Source: Alphaproteobacteria bacterium
Lineage (GTDB): Bacteria > Pseudomonadota > Alphaproteobacteria > RS24
Reading direction: 5' to 3'
Length of the DNA stretch: 6,539 nucleotides
NCBI GenBank assembly: GCA_022428185.1
Contig: JAKMCZ010000141.1
Span: 1 to 6,539, forward strand
Part shown: piece by piece, positions 1-6,327 of the stretch
Position numbering within the stretch: the first letter of the stretch is position 1
Layout: the number at the start of each line of letters is the position of its first letter
The notes under the pieces: generated by a model
Database searches by the model: none
Seen by the model: only the letters and a program-made list of their open reading frames with translations
What the model was told of the DNA's origin: nothing
Program-made: the position numbers and the translations under genes

Positions 1-28
1 TGTCCTTTTGTATATTAAATTGTTCTTG

Positions 29-637
29 ATGATAAGGCCCAGACCATTACAAAAGCGCTCCCAAAAGCGGTTAGAACGTTTTCTGGGAGCCGCCAAAGAA
101 GAGTTGAATGAAAGAGGTTATTCTGACCTCTCAATTTCACGTATTTCCGCTCGAGCAGGCGTGAAACCAACATCGGTTTATCGTTACTTGCACAACAAAA
201 CGGCCGTTCTTGAAATGCTTATGGACGAGTTTGAGGATGGTATTTCAGCTCAAATGAAAGCTCGCATCATCGAAAAACCATCGCTGGAAGTTTTTATTTC
301 TTATTTCTTGAGTGACTTACAATTCTATTGCTCACAAGAAAATTGGATTATGCAGGCACAGATTGGTATGCGCGTCGAATTGGAAATGCAAGCCTACCAT
401 GAGGAAGCGATTGACCGCTTGGCCGATATTGTTCGGATCGGCCTGTCAAATTACTGTCGCTTTGAGAGCAAAGAAGGCGGGTTACGGGTCGGCAAATCTA
501 TCGTTCTTATAATCGAAACATTTTTAATGGCTCTTGGGCGCAATATCTTGCTCGGATTGACTAATAAGGGTCTGCGAGCTGATTTTGAAGAATTGATTCT
601 AAGCCAAATAATGCACCTCCGTATCGACTCGGAATAG
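29..637 (+). CDS. TetR/AcrR-family transcriptional regulator (first of a tandem pair)
   Basis: A cytoplasmic DNA-binding regulator of 202 residues, normal for TetR proteins, which usually repress nearby genes until a ligand binds the C-terminal domain. The N-terminal domain is typical: a basic lead (residues 2-18), helix 1 with AAKEELNERGY (21-31), then the helix-turn-helix at about 36-55 ending in GVKPTSVYRYLHNK. The remainder is helical and variable, so the ligand cannot be predicted. I chose the ATG at 29 because the homology begins within about 10 residues of it. A TTG at 8 is in frame and the frame stays open to the window edge, so a slightly longer product is possible. I see no clear Shine-Dalgarno before 29. 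The sequence is AT-richer than the operon to its right. The family call is firm; the target is unknown. Confidence 0.9.
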   Translation: MIRPRPLQKRSQKRLERFLGAAKEELNERGYSDLSISRISARAGVKPTSVYRYLHNKTAVLEMLMDEFEDGISAQMKARIIEKPSLEVFISYFLSDLQFYCSQENWIMQAQIGMRVELEMQAYHEEAIDRLADIVRIGLSNYCRFESKEGGLRVGKSIVLIIETFLMALGRNILLGLTNKGLRADFEELILSQIMHLRIDSE

Positions 638-681
638 CTCCCCCCATTTACCTATCTTGTTTTTTGCTTTAATCTCGAAGA
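638..681 (+). other. Short spacer between the two TetR genes
   Basis: Forty-four bases with a C-rich start and a T-rich centre (gttttttgcttt, 659-670). I see no convincing hairpin, palindromic operator or strong promoter. The spacing fits co-transcription of both regulators, but a weak promoter here cannot be excluded. Confidence 0.4.
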
Positions 682-1305
682 ATGAAATCTTCCCATGGAA
701 TTCCTCAGCAGTCGCGTTCCAAAGAGCGCGTTGATCTCGTCTTGCAGGCTGCAAAGGAAATTATGGCCGAGCGTGGCTACGGCGGCCTGACGCTCAGTGC
801 AGTCTGCGATCGCGCTAACGTCAAACAGACGTCGATCTATCGTTATTGGCCGAACCAAACTGCTCTTTTAGTTAGCATAATTAGTTTTTTTGAAGACGAT
901 TATCAGTCCCGCATTAAATTGCTGGAAGAAGTCGCGTTCGACCAACCCTGGCAAAAGGTTCAAAAAATCCTATTGCAGGGGCTGGCGGAATATTGCGCCT
1001 CGCACCCCTGGGTTTTTGCTGGCCTTGCCGCCGTTCGCGCCGATATAGGCGTCGCCCAGCGACATCAACAAACCTTGGACTTTTTTGCAACGCGCTATGC
1101 CCATTTGTTAAAAATTGGTGGTTTTGCCGTGCGCGGCGAAGAAGAGGCGCGCGTTTCGCGCACTTATGTTTTGATTCTTGATAGCTTTATGTTCGCGGTT
1201 GGACGTGCCGATGGGTCTGACAAGCTGATTGCAGATATCATCGAGGATTATCACGATGTCATTATCAGCTATCTCAAGCCCAAAATGCAAAGCGAACAAG
1301 AATAA
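682..1305 (+). CDS. TetR/AcrR-family transcriptional regulator (second of a tandem pair)
   Basis: A 207-residue TetR-type regulator. Helix 1 carries AAKEIMAERGYGGLTLS (residues 23-39) and the helix-turn-helix ends in NVKQTSIYRYWPNQTALL (46-63). By eye about 30 of 62 N-terminal residues match the upstream TetR protein, and the C-terminal stretch VLILDSFMFAVGR (about 168-180) parallels VLIIETFLMALGR there, so the two are paralogues. The ATG at 682 is the first start after an in-frame TAA at 670-672; only a weak purine stretch (gaaga) precedes it. It lies 44 bases after the first regulator on the same strand and may be co-transcribed with it. Its stop is 4 bases from the stop of the convergent FecR-domain gene. 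The C-terminal domain, which would bind a ligand and form dimers, gives no clue to the effector. Confidence 0.92.
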   Translation: MKSSHGIPQQSRSKERVDLVLQAAKEIMAERGYGGLTLSAVCDRANVKQTSIYRYWPNQTALLVSIISFFEDDYQSRIKLLEEVAFDQPWQKVQKILLQGLAEYCASHPWVFAGLAAVRADIGVAQRHQQTLDFFATRYAHLLKIGGFAVRGEEEARVSRTYVLILDSFMFAVGRADGSDKLIADIIEDYHDVIISYLKPKMQSEQE

Positions 1306-1309
1306 AAGC

Positions 1310-4270
1310 CTATTGCGGTGTCATCGGCTGGAAGTCCGTATTGTGCATACGACATTGGCTTGAGCTATCACAGCCTTCCGCATGGTCGGCAGCCAGCTTT
1401 GATCGCACTAACACACTATGTTTTCCATTGGGAAGTGCCATGTTCATTAGCCCGACACCGGGTAAATCACTTGGCGAACCAAAGTTTGTTACTTTGAGAT
1501 TATGCGTTTCACTGTCATCTGTAACGTCAGACACATTCAGAAAGCATGAGCCAGAGCTGTCGCATGGGCCGGCACCGTCGGTAAAGCTGAAATTCCACGT
1601 CATGTCAAAATCAGCTGAATTGTCATTGTCGTTAACGACGCCGTCAAACGTGCCGGCCGTATTCAACGCACCCGTTTCGGTACCGAAATTAACCGCCAGA
1701 CTGTGGCTGTAATTGGCGTTCAAGACAGCAAGGTATGGCTCGATCGTTCCGCTTTCGTCATAGGCTTCTGAACTGGAGAATATATACTCTCTGTGCAGGT
1801 TAAGCGTGCCGGTTGAAAAGCGAGTAAAGAAAGACTGCCAGCTGCTTCTATTGCTTTCGTCAAAATGGCGATTGAAAATCAATTCGCTTTCCGTGTTCAT
1901 TGACGTCGCGAATGCATCGCAATGGTCGCTTGAACAATCATGCACCACCTCTATTTCATGGAAACGATCATATGTGCTGCCGTTCTCGGTCACGCGGTAA
2001 TGCAGAGTGATTATACCGGTATCGGTGGGTTGCCCATCGCCGGAAGCGCTACCGATACTGACCCAGCTGATATCGTCTAGATGATTGACATGGCTGGCCA
2101 GATTCTCGGTCGGAAAGGAAACTGTTTCACCAATGTGGTAAGTGTCGCGTGTCGCAATATGACGCGTCTCAGCTTCGCCGTTTTTAACAGCGATCGAAAC
2201 AGTGCGTTCAATCTCACTGCCTCCGGTTGGCGTAACGCCGATTACTAAATTATAAGGCCCGGCAGCGTCTAAATTGGCGCCACCGCGCAGCAGAAGCTTG
2301 TCACCAAGAATGGTGAAATTGTCATCGCCACCACTGACAATGCGATAACTCGCTGTGTCAAAATCGCCGGAAACCGACAGGCTGCCAACCTCTACATCAA
2401 TCAAACTGGCATCGGGCGCGATTGAGGAAATGAGATTGCGGCAAAATTGCGTGCGGCCATTATCAACAAAATTAGCATCAATTGAGGCACCCATATAGCC
2501 GTTTGCAGTTCCATTTGCACCACACACCCATCGACCAACGAAAACCGCCCCCTTATCGCCGAAATCTAAAGCCGGATAGTCACCATTAACATTTGTGAGC
2601 AATCCATTAACGACATCAATTTCCGTATCATCGAGATCTGCCACCAAGTCACGCCTGAAAGTAGGAATCTGAAAGAGAGAATCGTCGCTATAGGCTGCAA
2701 AGTCTGTAACACCCCAGACAAGCGAGGACGTACTGCCGACCACGGGGCTTAACTCCTGCGGGTCATTAACTTCACCGGTTTCCCCCGTATACTGATAACC
2801 GTCAACACCATTGTGATAAATCGGCAAGGCAGAGTTAATCGTGCCCATATCCGTCTCCGACCGTCCTAAAGTCAGCACCTTCTTGCCGAGACTGTGAGTA
2901 AAACTGCGATAATCGGCCAATTCATCAGCGGAAAAATTTTCATCATCTCCTGCACCGAGATAAATCAGAATGGCGTCATAGCTGGTGAGGTCGATGCCAT
3001 TAGATTGTGCTCCGGTATGATTAGCGAAGCTATCACCGTCAAAACTATCAGGGAACTTCTCGCGTATTAGAGAGTGCGTTACGTTAAATTGCACCGGCGC
3101 AGCTGTTTCGAAATAGCTCGCTGAACGAACCAGCAAATTGGCCGATGAACTGAAATAGGGTCTGCTCGTCAGAGTGCCCTCGCTGGTCAAAGTCAAAGTC
3201 AAAGCCAGAGTTTCGCCGATAACCTCTTCAGTTTCGCCGATAACCTCTTCGGCTCTTTCCTTCTGCTCATCTTCCGCCAGACTGTCGACAACTGAGGCAA
3301 TAACGTCACTCGTAATATCGATTTCAACACTGGCTTCCGTTTCGAACGCATCAGACAATAACATTTCGCCAGTCGGCGCAGCAATATCGCTCAAGCCTGC
3401 AGCGCCGCTTTCCCCGTCAGAACCGCCGACCGAAGCGGCCAATGCCGCATCAAAGGAGCTTTCTACTTCGCTATTGCTCTCTGTAGCTGCGGGCACGGCT
3501 TCGCTTGAGGCGCTGTCTTGGCTTTCGGACTCAGACGCGGCAGCGTCACTTTCACTGCCAGATGCTGTTTCTTCGCTATCGCCCTCTTCCTCGGAATCCG
3601 CGCTCTCATTGCCCATATCCTCAGATGCCCCTTCGCTGTCTGCTGACCTGCCTTCATCCTTTTTCGGCGGCGGCGCGAGAATGGCATTAATCTCGGCCAA
3701 GGGAACTTGCCGCACCGCACCAAGCAGGCCGTCGCTGGTCACATCGACACCAAAGCCTGGCCGGTCAATCAATTGCCTTCCGACATCGGTGGTGATTTCC
3801 ATGGCGCCCGACAGCAAAACAAATGTTGTCCCTTGATCGCCATGCTTGGCCATAATCTCCGTGCCGCGAATACCGACCGTGGCCTCGCCCGCTTTGATGC
3901 TTATGTTTTCTGGTTGCCTTTTCGATAATTGGCCGGACACGAAACGCATACCGCCCTTCAGCAAATTGGCTTGCAAACTGCCCTCGCCGGCCAGCGGGTC
4001 GTAAACAAATTCATCGAAAATGATTTTCGAGGCAGGCGCTAGAGAGAATACGCTTTCATCTCGCAACAAAACTTGCGCCCGGGTGGTAGCGCCGGTCTCA
4101 ATTTCATCATTCATGAAAACATCATCACCGGCTGTCAATTCGCGGCCGATGGATTGCGTGAAAGCTTGCATCGGGCCGGTGCTGACAGCAACCACCCCCG
4201 AAACGGTTTTGCTGGCATGTACGGCCGGGCTGACGGCAAGCAAAACGATAAAGGATAGAATGTAACGCAT
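1310..4270 (-). CDS. Large exported FecR-domain protein with acidic Ser-rich linker and cadherin-like region
   Basis: A 986-residue protein, probably secreted or on the cell surface. Visible in order: a Sec signal peptide (1-19, cleavage after VHA); a FecR domain (about 45-165) with GDDVFMNDEIETG, the core FDEFVYDP and GEATVGIRGTEIM; a Pro stretch and a disordered Ser/Glu/Asp/Ala linker (about 203-275); a short duplicated EEVIGET motif (341-354); an alpha/beta region (about 428-620) with YDAILIYLGAGDDE that recalls class I glutamine amidotransferase-like folds; a cadherin-like beta domain (about 620-697); and a C-terminal region (778-986) with three close Cys pairs. No transmembrane helix, LPXTG, PEP-CTERM or C-terminal barrel is seen, so it is not an ordinary FecR anti-sigma regulator, and no sigma factor or TonB receptor gene is nearby. 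The start follows AGGAGAG with good spacing. It is the last gene of the operon. Its exact function is unknown. Confidence 0.88.
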   Translation of the reverse strand: MRYILSFIVLLAVSPAVHASKTVSGVVAVSTGPMQAFTQSIGRELTAGDDVFMNDEIETGATTRAQVLLRDESVFSLAPASKIIFDEFVYDPLAGEGSLQANLLKGGMRFVSGQLSKRQPENISIKAGEATVGIRGTEIMAKHGDQGTTFVLLSGAMEITTDVGRQLIDRPGFGVDVTSDGLLGAVRQVPLAEINAILAPPPKKDEGRSADSEGASEDMGNESADSEEEGDSEETASGSESDAAASESESQDSASSEAVPAATESNSEVESSFDAALAASVGGSDGESGAAGLSDIAAPTGEMLLSDAFETEASVEIDITSDVIASVVDSLAEDEQKERAEEVIGETEEVIGETLALTLTLTSEGTLTSRPYFSSSANLLVRSASYFETAAPVQFNVTHSLIREKFPDSFDGDSFANHTGAQSNGIDLTSYDAILIYLGAGDDENFSADELADYRSFTHSLGKKVLTLGRSETDMGTINSALPIYHNGVDGYQYTGETGEVNDPQELSPVVGSTSSLVWGVTDFAAYSDDSLFQIPTFRRDLVADLDDTEIDVVNGLLTNVNGDYPALDFGDKGAVFVGRWVCGANGTANGYMGASIDANFVDNGRTQFCRNLISSIAPDASLIDVEVGSLSVSGDFDTASYRIVSGGDDNFTILGDKLLLRGGANLDAAGPYNLVIGVTPTGGSEIERTVSIAVKNGEAETRHIATRDTYHIGETVSFPTENLASHVNHLDDISWVSIGSASGDGQPTDTGIITLHYRVTENGSTYDRFHEIEVVHDCSSDHCDAFATSMNTESELIFNRHFDESNRSSWQSFFTRFSTGTLNLHREYIFSSSEAYDESGTIEPYLAVLNANYSHSLAVNFGTETGALNTAGTFDGVVNDNDNSADFDMTWNFSFTDGAGPCDSSGSCFLNVSDVTDDSETHNLKVTNFGSPSDLPGVGLMNMALPNGKHSVLVRSKLAADHAEGCDSSSQCRMHNTDFQPMTPQ
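3187..3204. repeat. Three tandem copies of a 6-base unit (tcaaag)
   Basis: Three perfect copies of tcaaag lie inside the FecR-domain gene. On the coding strand they give the alternating Leu-Thr run at about residues 356-362. The unit is a multiple of three, so slippage would change length without breaking the frame. Confidence 0.85.
3210..3250. repeat. Tandem duplication of a 21-base unit in the FecR-domain gene
   Basis: Two adjacent copies (3210-3230 and 3231-3250, the second matching over its first 20 bases) encode the heptad EEVIGET twice at residues 341-354. The near-perfect DNA identity suggests a recent in-frame duplication in the linker after the acidic region. Confidence 0.9.
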
Positions 4271-4274
4271 CTTA

Positions 4275-4281
4275 CTCTCCT
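4275..4281 (-). promoter_or_regulatory. Ribosome binding site of the FecR-domain gene
   Basis: AGGAGAG on the minus strand, with AGGAG six bases before the ATG at 4270. It overlaps the TAG stop of the barrel gene (4282-4280), which fixes the start of the FecR-domain protein and points to translational coupling of the two genes. Confidence 0.85.
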
Positions 4282-5557
4282 AAAAGCTGCGACGTAGGCC
4301 GAACTTCACCTCACTCAATGTTTTCGTTGAATTAGGGATATTGGACCGCGTATCGGCGGCAAAACCGCTCAAGGTAAAGTTGAGCGCGCCAAGTCGCGGC
4401 GGTAATTTGAAATCGAGGCTGGCAGTCAGCCGACTGCGCTCATCTTCACGAATGGTGTTGCTGATGAGCGTATTGGCCGCGTTATATTCAGTGGCCAAAA
4501 AATCGACCGCAACAGACAGGTTCATATCGGCCAATCGCGTGCGCGCGCTGAGCGCGGCTGATACGGATTGGGCCGAAAAATGGTTAATCTCAGCCGTACT
4601 TTTATCGCCTCCGACGCTCGTCGATAGCAATAGCGGCATCGGCAGGCCGGCAATCGGCTGAGCGTAGGTGAGCGACAGGCCGAACACCTCATTGTCGCGC
4701 TGTTTGGCGGCACTGCTGCCGAGATAATTGAAATGGCGCGTCTCCCCGACCCTCAAACTGCCGCGCAGATTAGCATTTTTTGGCAGATTGGCGCTGAGAC
4801 CGAAAACCCCTTGATGACCGGCATTATAGGCGTAACCACTGACATCGGTTGCATAGGCGCTATAATTGAAACTCCAGGGAATCTTGCGCTTCTCGCTATA
4901 GCCAAGGCTTACAAAGCCGGTAATGGAGTCGGCCATATTCTGGTCGATATAATCGCGACCTGCCACACCAAAGCCGGTCGTCAATGCGCGCTCCCGATAA
5001 GACGGCAGCTTATACGACAGCGACATCACGCCATCAAAATCGACAAATGGCTCGGCCACTTCTTCGGAAGTATTGGCAATAGGCTGGTCATTGAACATCA
5101 TGATGGGCCCCTTTGGCGCGGCCAAGGCATTATCGGCTGACCCTCCGGCAAGCCCGGCCGAGCCTGAGACCGTAAGTCGTTTCTCGCTGCGCTCGAGCGC
5201 ATCGCTCAGGGCAGCTGCGCGGTCCCGCATCACCGCTGAAAGCGATTTATCGGCCAGTAATTGCTGCAAAATCAGCTTCGCATCGGCGCGGTTGCCGAGC
5301 TTTAATTGCACTTCCGCATAAAGCACTTTGGCCAGCTTACTGGTCGGGTCGAGCAATAGCACGCGCTGCAAAGTGGCCGCTGCACCTTTGAAATTGCCGC
5401 CCGCCAATTGCTGCTGCAAATAGGCCAAATTAATGTCGATATTAGTAGGGTCGGCGAACAGTTTTTCTTTCAGGCTTTGCGCCTGTGCCGTCGACAGGAA
5501 AGAAAGAATTAGCGCGAGCACTGAAACGGCCAATCCGGAGGCAAATCCATGACGCAT
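4280..5557 (-). CDS. Outer-membrane protein with N-terminal TPR repeats and C-terminal beta-barrel (Slam-like layout)
   Basis: A 425-residue protein. A Sec signal peptide spans 1-26 (hydrophobic core LAVSVLALILSFL, cleavage after AQA). Residues about 39-106 form two TPR-like helical hairpins (AYLQQQLAGGNFKGAAATL, then VLYAEVQLKLGNRADAKLIL), followed by a further helix to about 125. From about 127 to the end the chain alternates polar and hydrophobic residues in strand-length blocks with Gly and aromatic residues, and it ends KFGLRRSF; a terminal Phe is the usual signal for insertion by the Bam machinery. A periplasmic TPR domain before a barrel is the layout of Slam-type surface-protein translocators and of some exopolysaccharide export proteins; membership in either family is my inference. 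I chose the ATG at 5557 because it begins the signal peptide; the longer frame starting at 5632 would overlap the pilin gene. Its own ribosome site (AGCGG) is weak, so coupling to the pilin gene is likely. Confidence 0.85.
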   Translation of the reverse strand: MRHGFASGLAVSVLALILSFLSTAQAQSLKEKLFADPTNIDINLAYLQQQLAGGNFKGAAATLQRVLLLDPTSKLAKVLYAEVQLKLGNRADAKLILQQLLADKSLSAVMRDRAAALSDALERSEKRLTVSGSAGLAGGSADNALAAPKGPIMMFNDQPIANTSEEVAEPFVDFDGVMSLSYKLPSYRERALTTGFGVAGRDYIDQNMADSITGFVSLGYSEKRKIPWSFNYSAYATDVSGYAYNAGHQGVFGLSANLPKNANLRGSLRVGETRHFNYLGSSAAKQRDNEVFGLSLTYAQPIAGLPMPLLLSTSVGGDKSTAEINHFSAQSVSAALSARTRLADMNLSVAVDFLATEYNAANTLISNTIREDERSRLTASLDFKLPPRLGALNFTLSGFAADTRSNIPNSTKTLSEVKFGLRRSF

Positions 5558-5570
5558 AACATTTACCGCT

Positions 5571-6263
5571 TTAAGGGCAGACACTTCCCGCATCCAATGG
5601 CTTGGGGCAAACCCATTCAGGCAAATGTGCACCGATCAGAATATTGCCGCTTTCATCCCAGCGTTTGTCTGCTTCCACCTCACCCTCATATAGCACCGTA
5701 TCGGCCGAACCGTCCCCTTGCGTGAAGGTATGCGTGTTGCACCCGCCGGCGCCGATGCATGAGCAACGACGAATATAGAAATTTGAGGAGTCTGAAATCG
5801 GTGAGCAGGCATTGGCGCATTGCAGCCCCAATTGGCCTTGCTTCAGCTTGGCGACATTGAGCGGCGCTTCGCGAGTCTCACCATTAGTGCCGGTGGCAAC
5901 GGAATTATTCGCCCATTGCGCCTCTAAATGCAGGCTGACGGCGTAAGGAACCGTGTCGTCATAAGCGTTTTTATGCGTCGTATTTAGCGAGTCCACAGCC
6001 GCCGCGACATATTCAATGCAGTCGTTTTCACGGGAAATAATATTATTCTGGTCTGTAGCAAGCGCCGTCCGGCCATCGGTGATTTTATTGTCGATAACAA
6101 TCACATCATGGGTGAATGCGCGGTCAACCGTGGAGGCATTGTCGAGTGTGACTTCTTCCTTGGTGCTGTCGATATAGCCTTGATAGCCGACAACACCAAC
6201 CGCCCCCAGAATGCCTATAATGGCAACGACAATAAGTAACTCAACTAACGAAAAACCACGCAT
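5571..6263 (-). CDS. Type IV pilin-like protein (prepilin with class III signal), Cys-rich
   Basis: A 230-residue prepilin. The N-terminus reads MRG followed by FSLVELLIVVAIIGILGAVG: a short basic leader, the prepilin peptidase site after Gly3, and Glu at position 5 of the mature chain. These are hallmarks of type IV pilins and of type II secretion pseudopilins. The hydrophobic helix runs to about residue 31. The globular part has eight Cys (82, 149, 153, 167, 169, 175, 219, 229); the last pair, nine residues apart near the C-terminus, resembles the disulfide loop of type IVa pilins. The start is preceded by AAAGGCGAG at good spacing. It is the first gene of the run and is followed after 13 bases by the barrel gene. 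No assembly ATPase, prepilin peptidase or secretin gene is in the window, so it must rely on machinery encoded elsewhere. It could be a major pilin, a minor pilin or a pseudopilin. Confidence 0.9.
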   Translation of the reverse strand: MRGFSLVELLIVVAIIGILGAVGVVGYQGYIDSTKEEVTLDNASTVDRAFTHDVIVIDNKITDGRTALATDQNNIISRENDCIEYVAAAVDSLNTTHKNAYDDTVPYAVSLHLEAQWANNSVATGTNGETREAPLNVAKLKQGQLGLQCANACSPISDSSNFYIRRCSCIGAGGCNTHTFTQGDGSADTVLYEGEVEADKRWDESGNILIGAHLPEWVCPKPLDAGSVCP

Positions 6264-6265
6264 GG

Positions 6266-6274
6266 CTCGCCTTT
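6266..6274 (-). promoter_or_regulatory. Ribosome binding site of the pilin-like gene
   Basis: AAAGGCGAG on the minus strand; its AGG core ends six bases before the ATG at 6263. Together with the prepilin leader it fixes the start. Confidence 0.7.
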
Positions 6275-6277
6275 ACC

Positions 6278-6326
6278 AAAAAACATGCTCTATCATGGCA
6301 CAGTTGGCCAGTCGATTAAAGCATGT
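6278..6326 (-). terminator. Rho-independent terminator after the partial gene
   Basis: On the minus strand, ACATGCT (6326-6320) pairs with AGCATGT (6289-6283) and is followed directly by a T run (6283-6278, six T including the last stem base). The 30-base loop holds a smaller possible stem, TGGC with GCCA around CAACTGT. The hairpin starts two bases after the stop codon of the partial gene. Its T run ends only 14 bases before the pilin start, so the pilin operon either depends on read-through or has a promoter that overlaps the hairpin. Confidence 0.7.
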
Positions 6327-6327
6327 G

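Noticed and set aside
11..16. TATATT as a -10 promoter box for the first TetR gene
   Set aside because: It leaves only 12 bases before the ATG and the -35 region is outside the window, so it cannot be judged.
652..858. 68-codon open frame on the - strand across the start of the second TetR gene
   Set aside because: It overlaps the conserved helix-turn-helix region in antisense and shows no domain of its own.
1341..1712. 123-codon open frame on the + strand after the second TetR gene
   Set aside because: Antisense to the C-terminal region of the FecR-domain protein, whose minus-strand frame runs unbroken for 986 codons; the product shows no known motif.
3174..3836. 220-codon open frame on the + strand inside the FecR-domain gene
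   Set aside because: It lies opposite the low-complexity Ser/Glu/Ala linker, and its Ser/Leu-rich product is what the reverse strand of such codons gives. No ribosome site or domain is visible, while the minus strand has a full signal peptide and FecR domain.
4733..5140. 135-codon open frame on the + strand opposite the barrel gene
   Set aside because: Fully antisense to a well-supported outer-membrane protein, with no recognisable domain or ribosome site.
5558..5632. Longer start for the barrel protein at 5632
   Set aside because: It would overlap the pilin gene by about 60 bases and put 25 extra residues before a good signal peptide. The ATG at 5557 lies just after the pilin stop.
6286..6320. 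Possible sigma-70 promoter for the pilin operon (TCGACT and GATAGA on the minus strand)
   Set aside because: Both boxes match the consensus poorly and overlap the terminator hairpin, which explains the sequence better.
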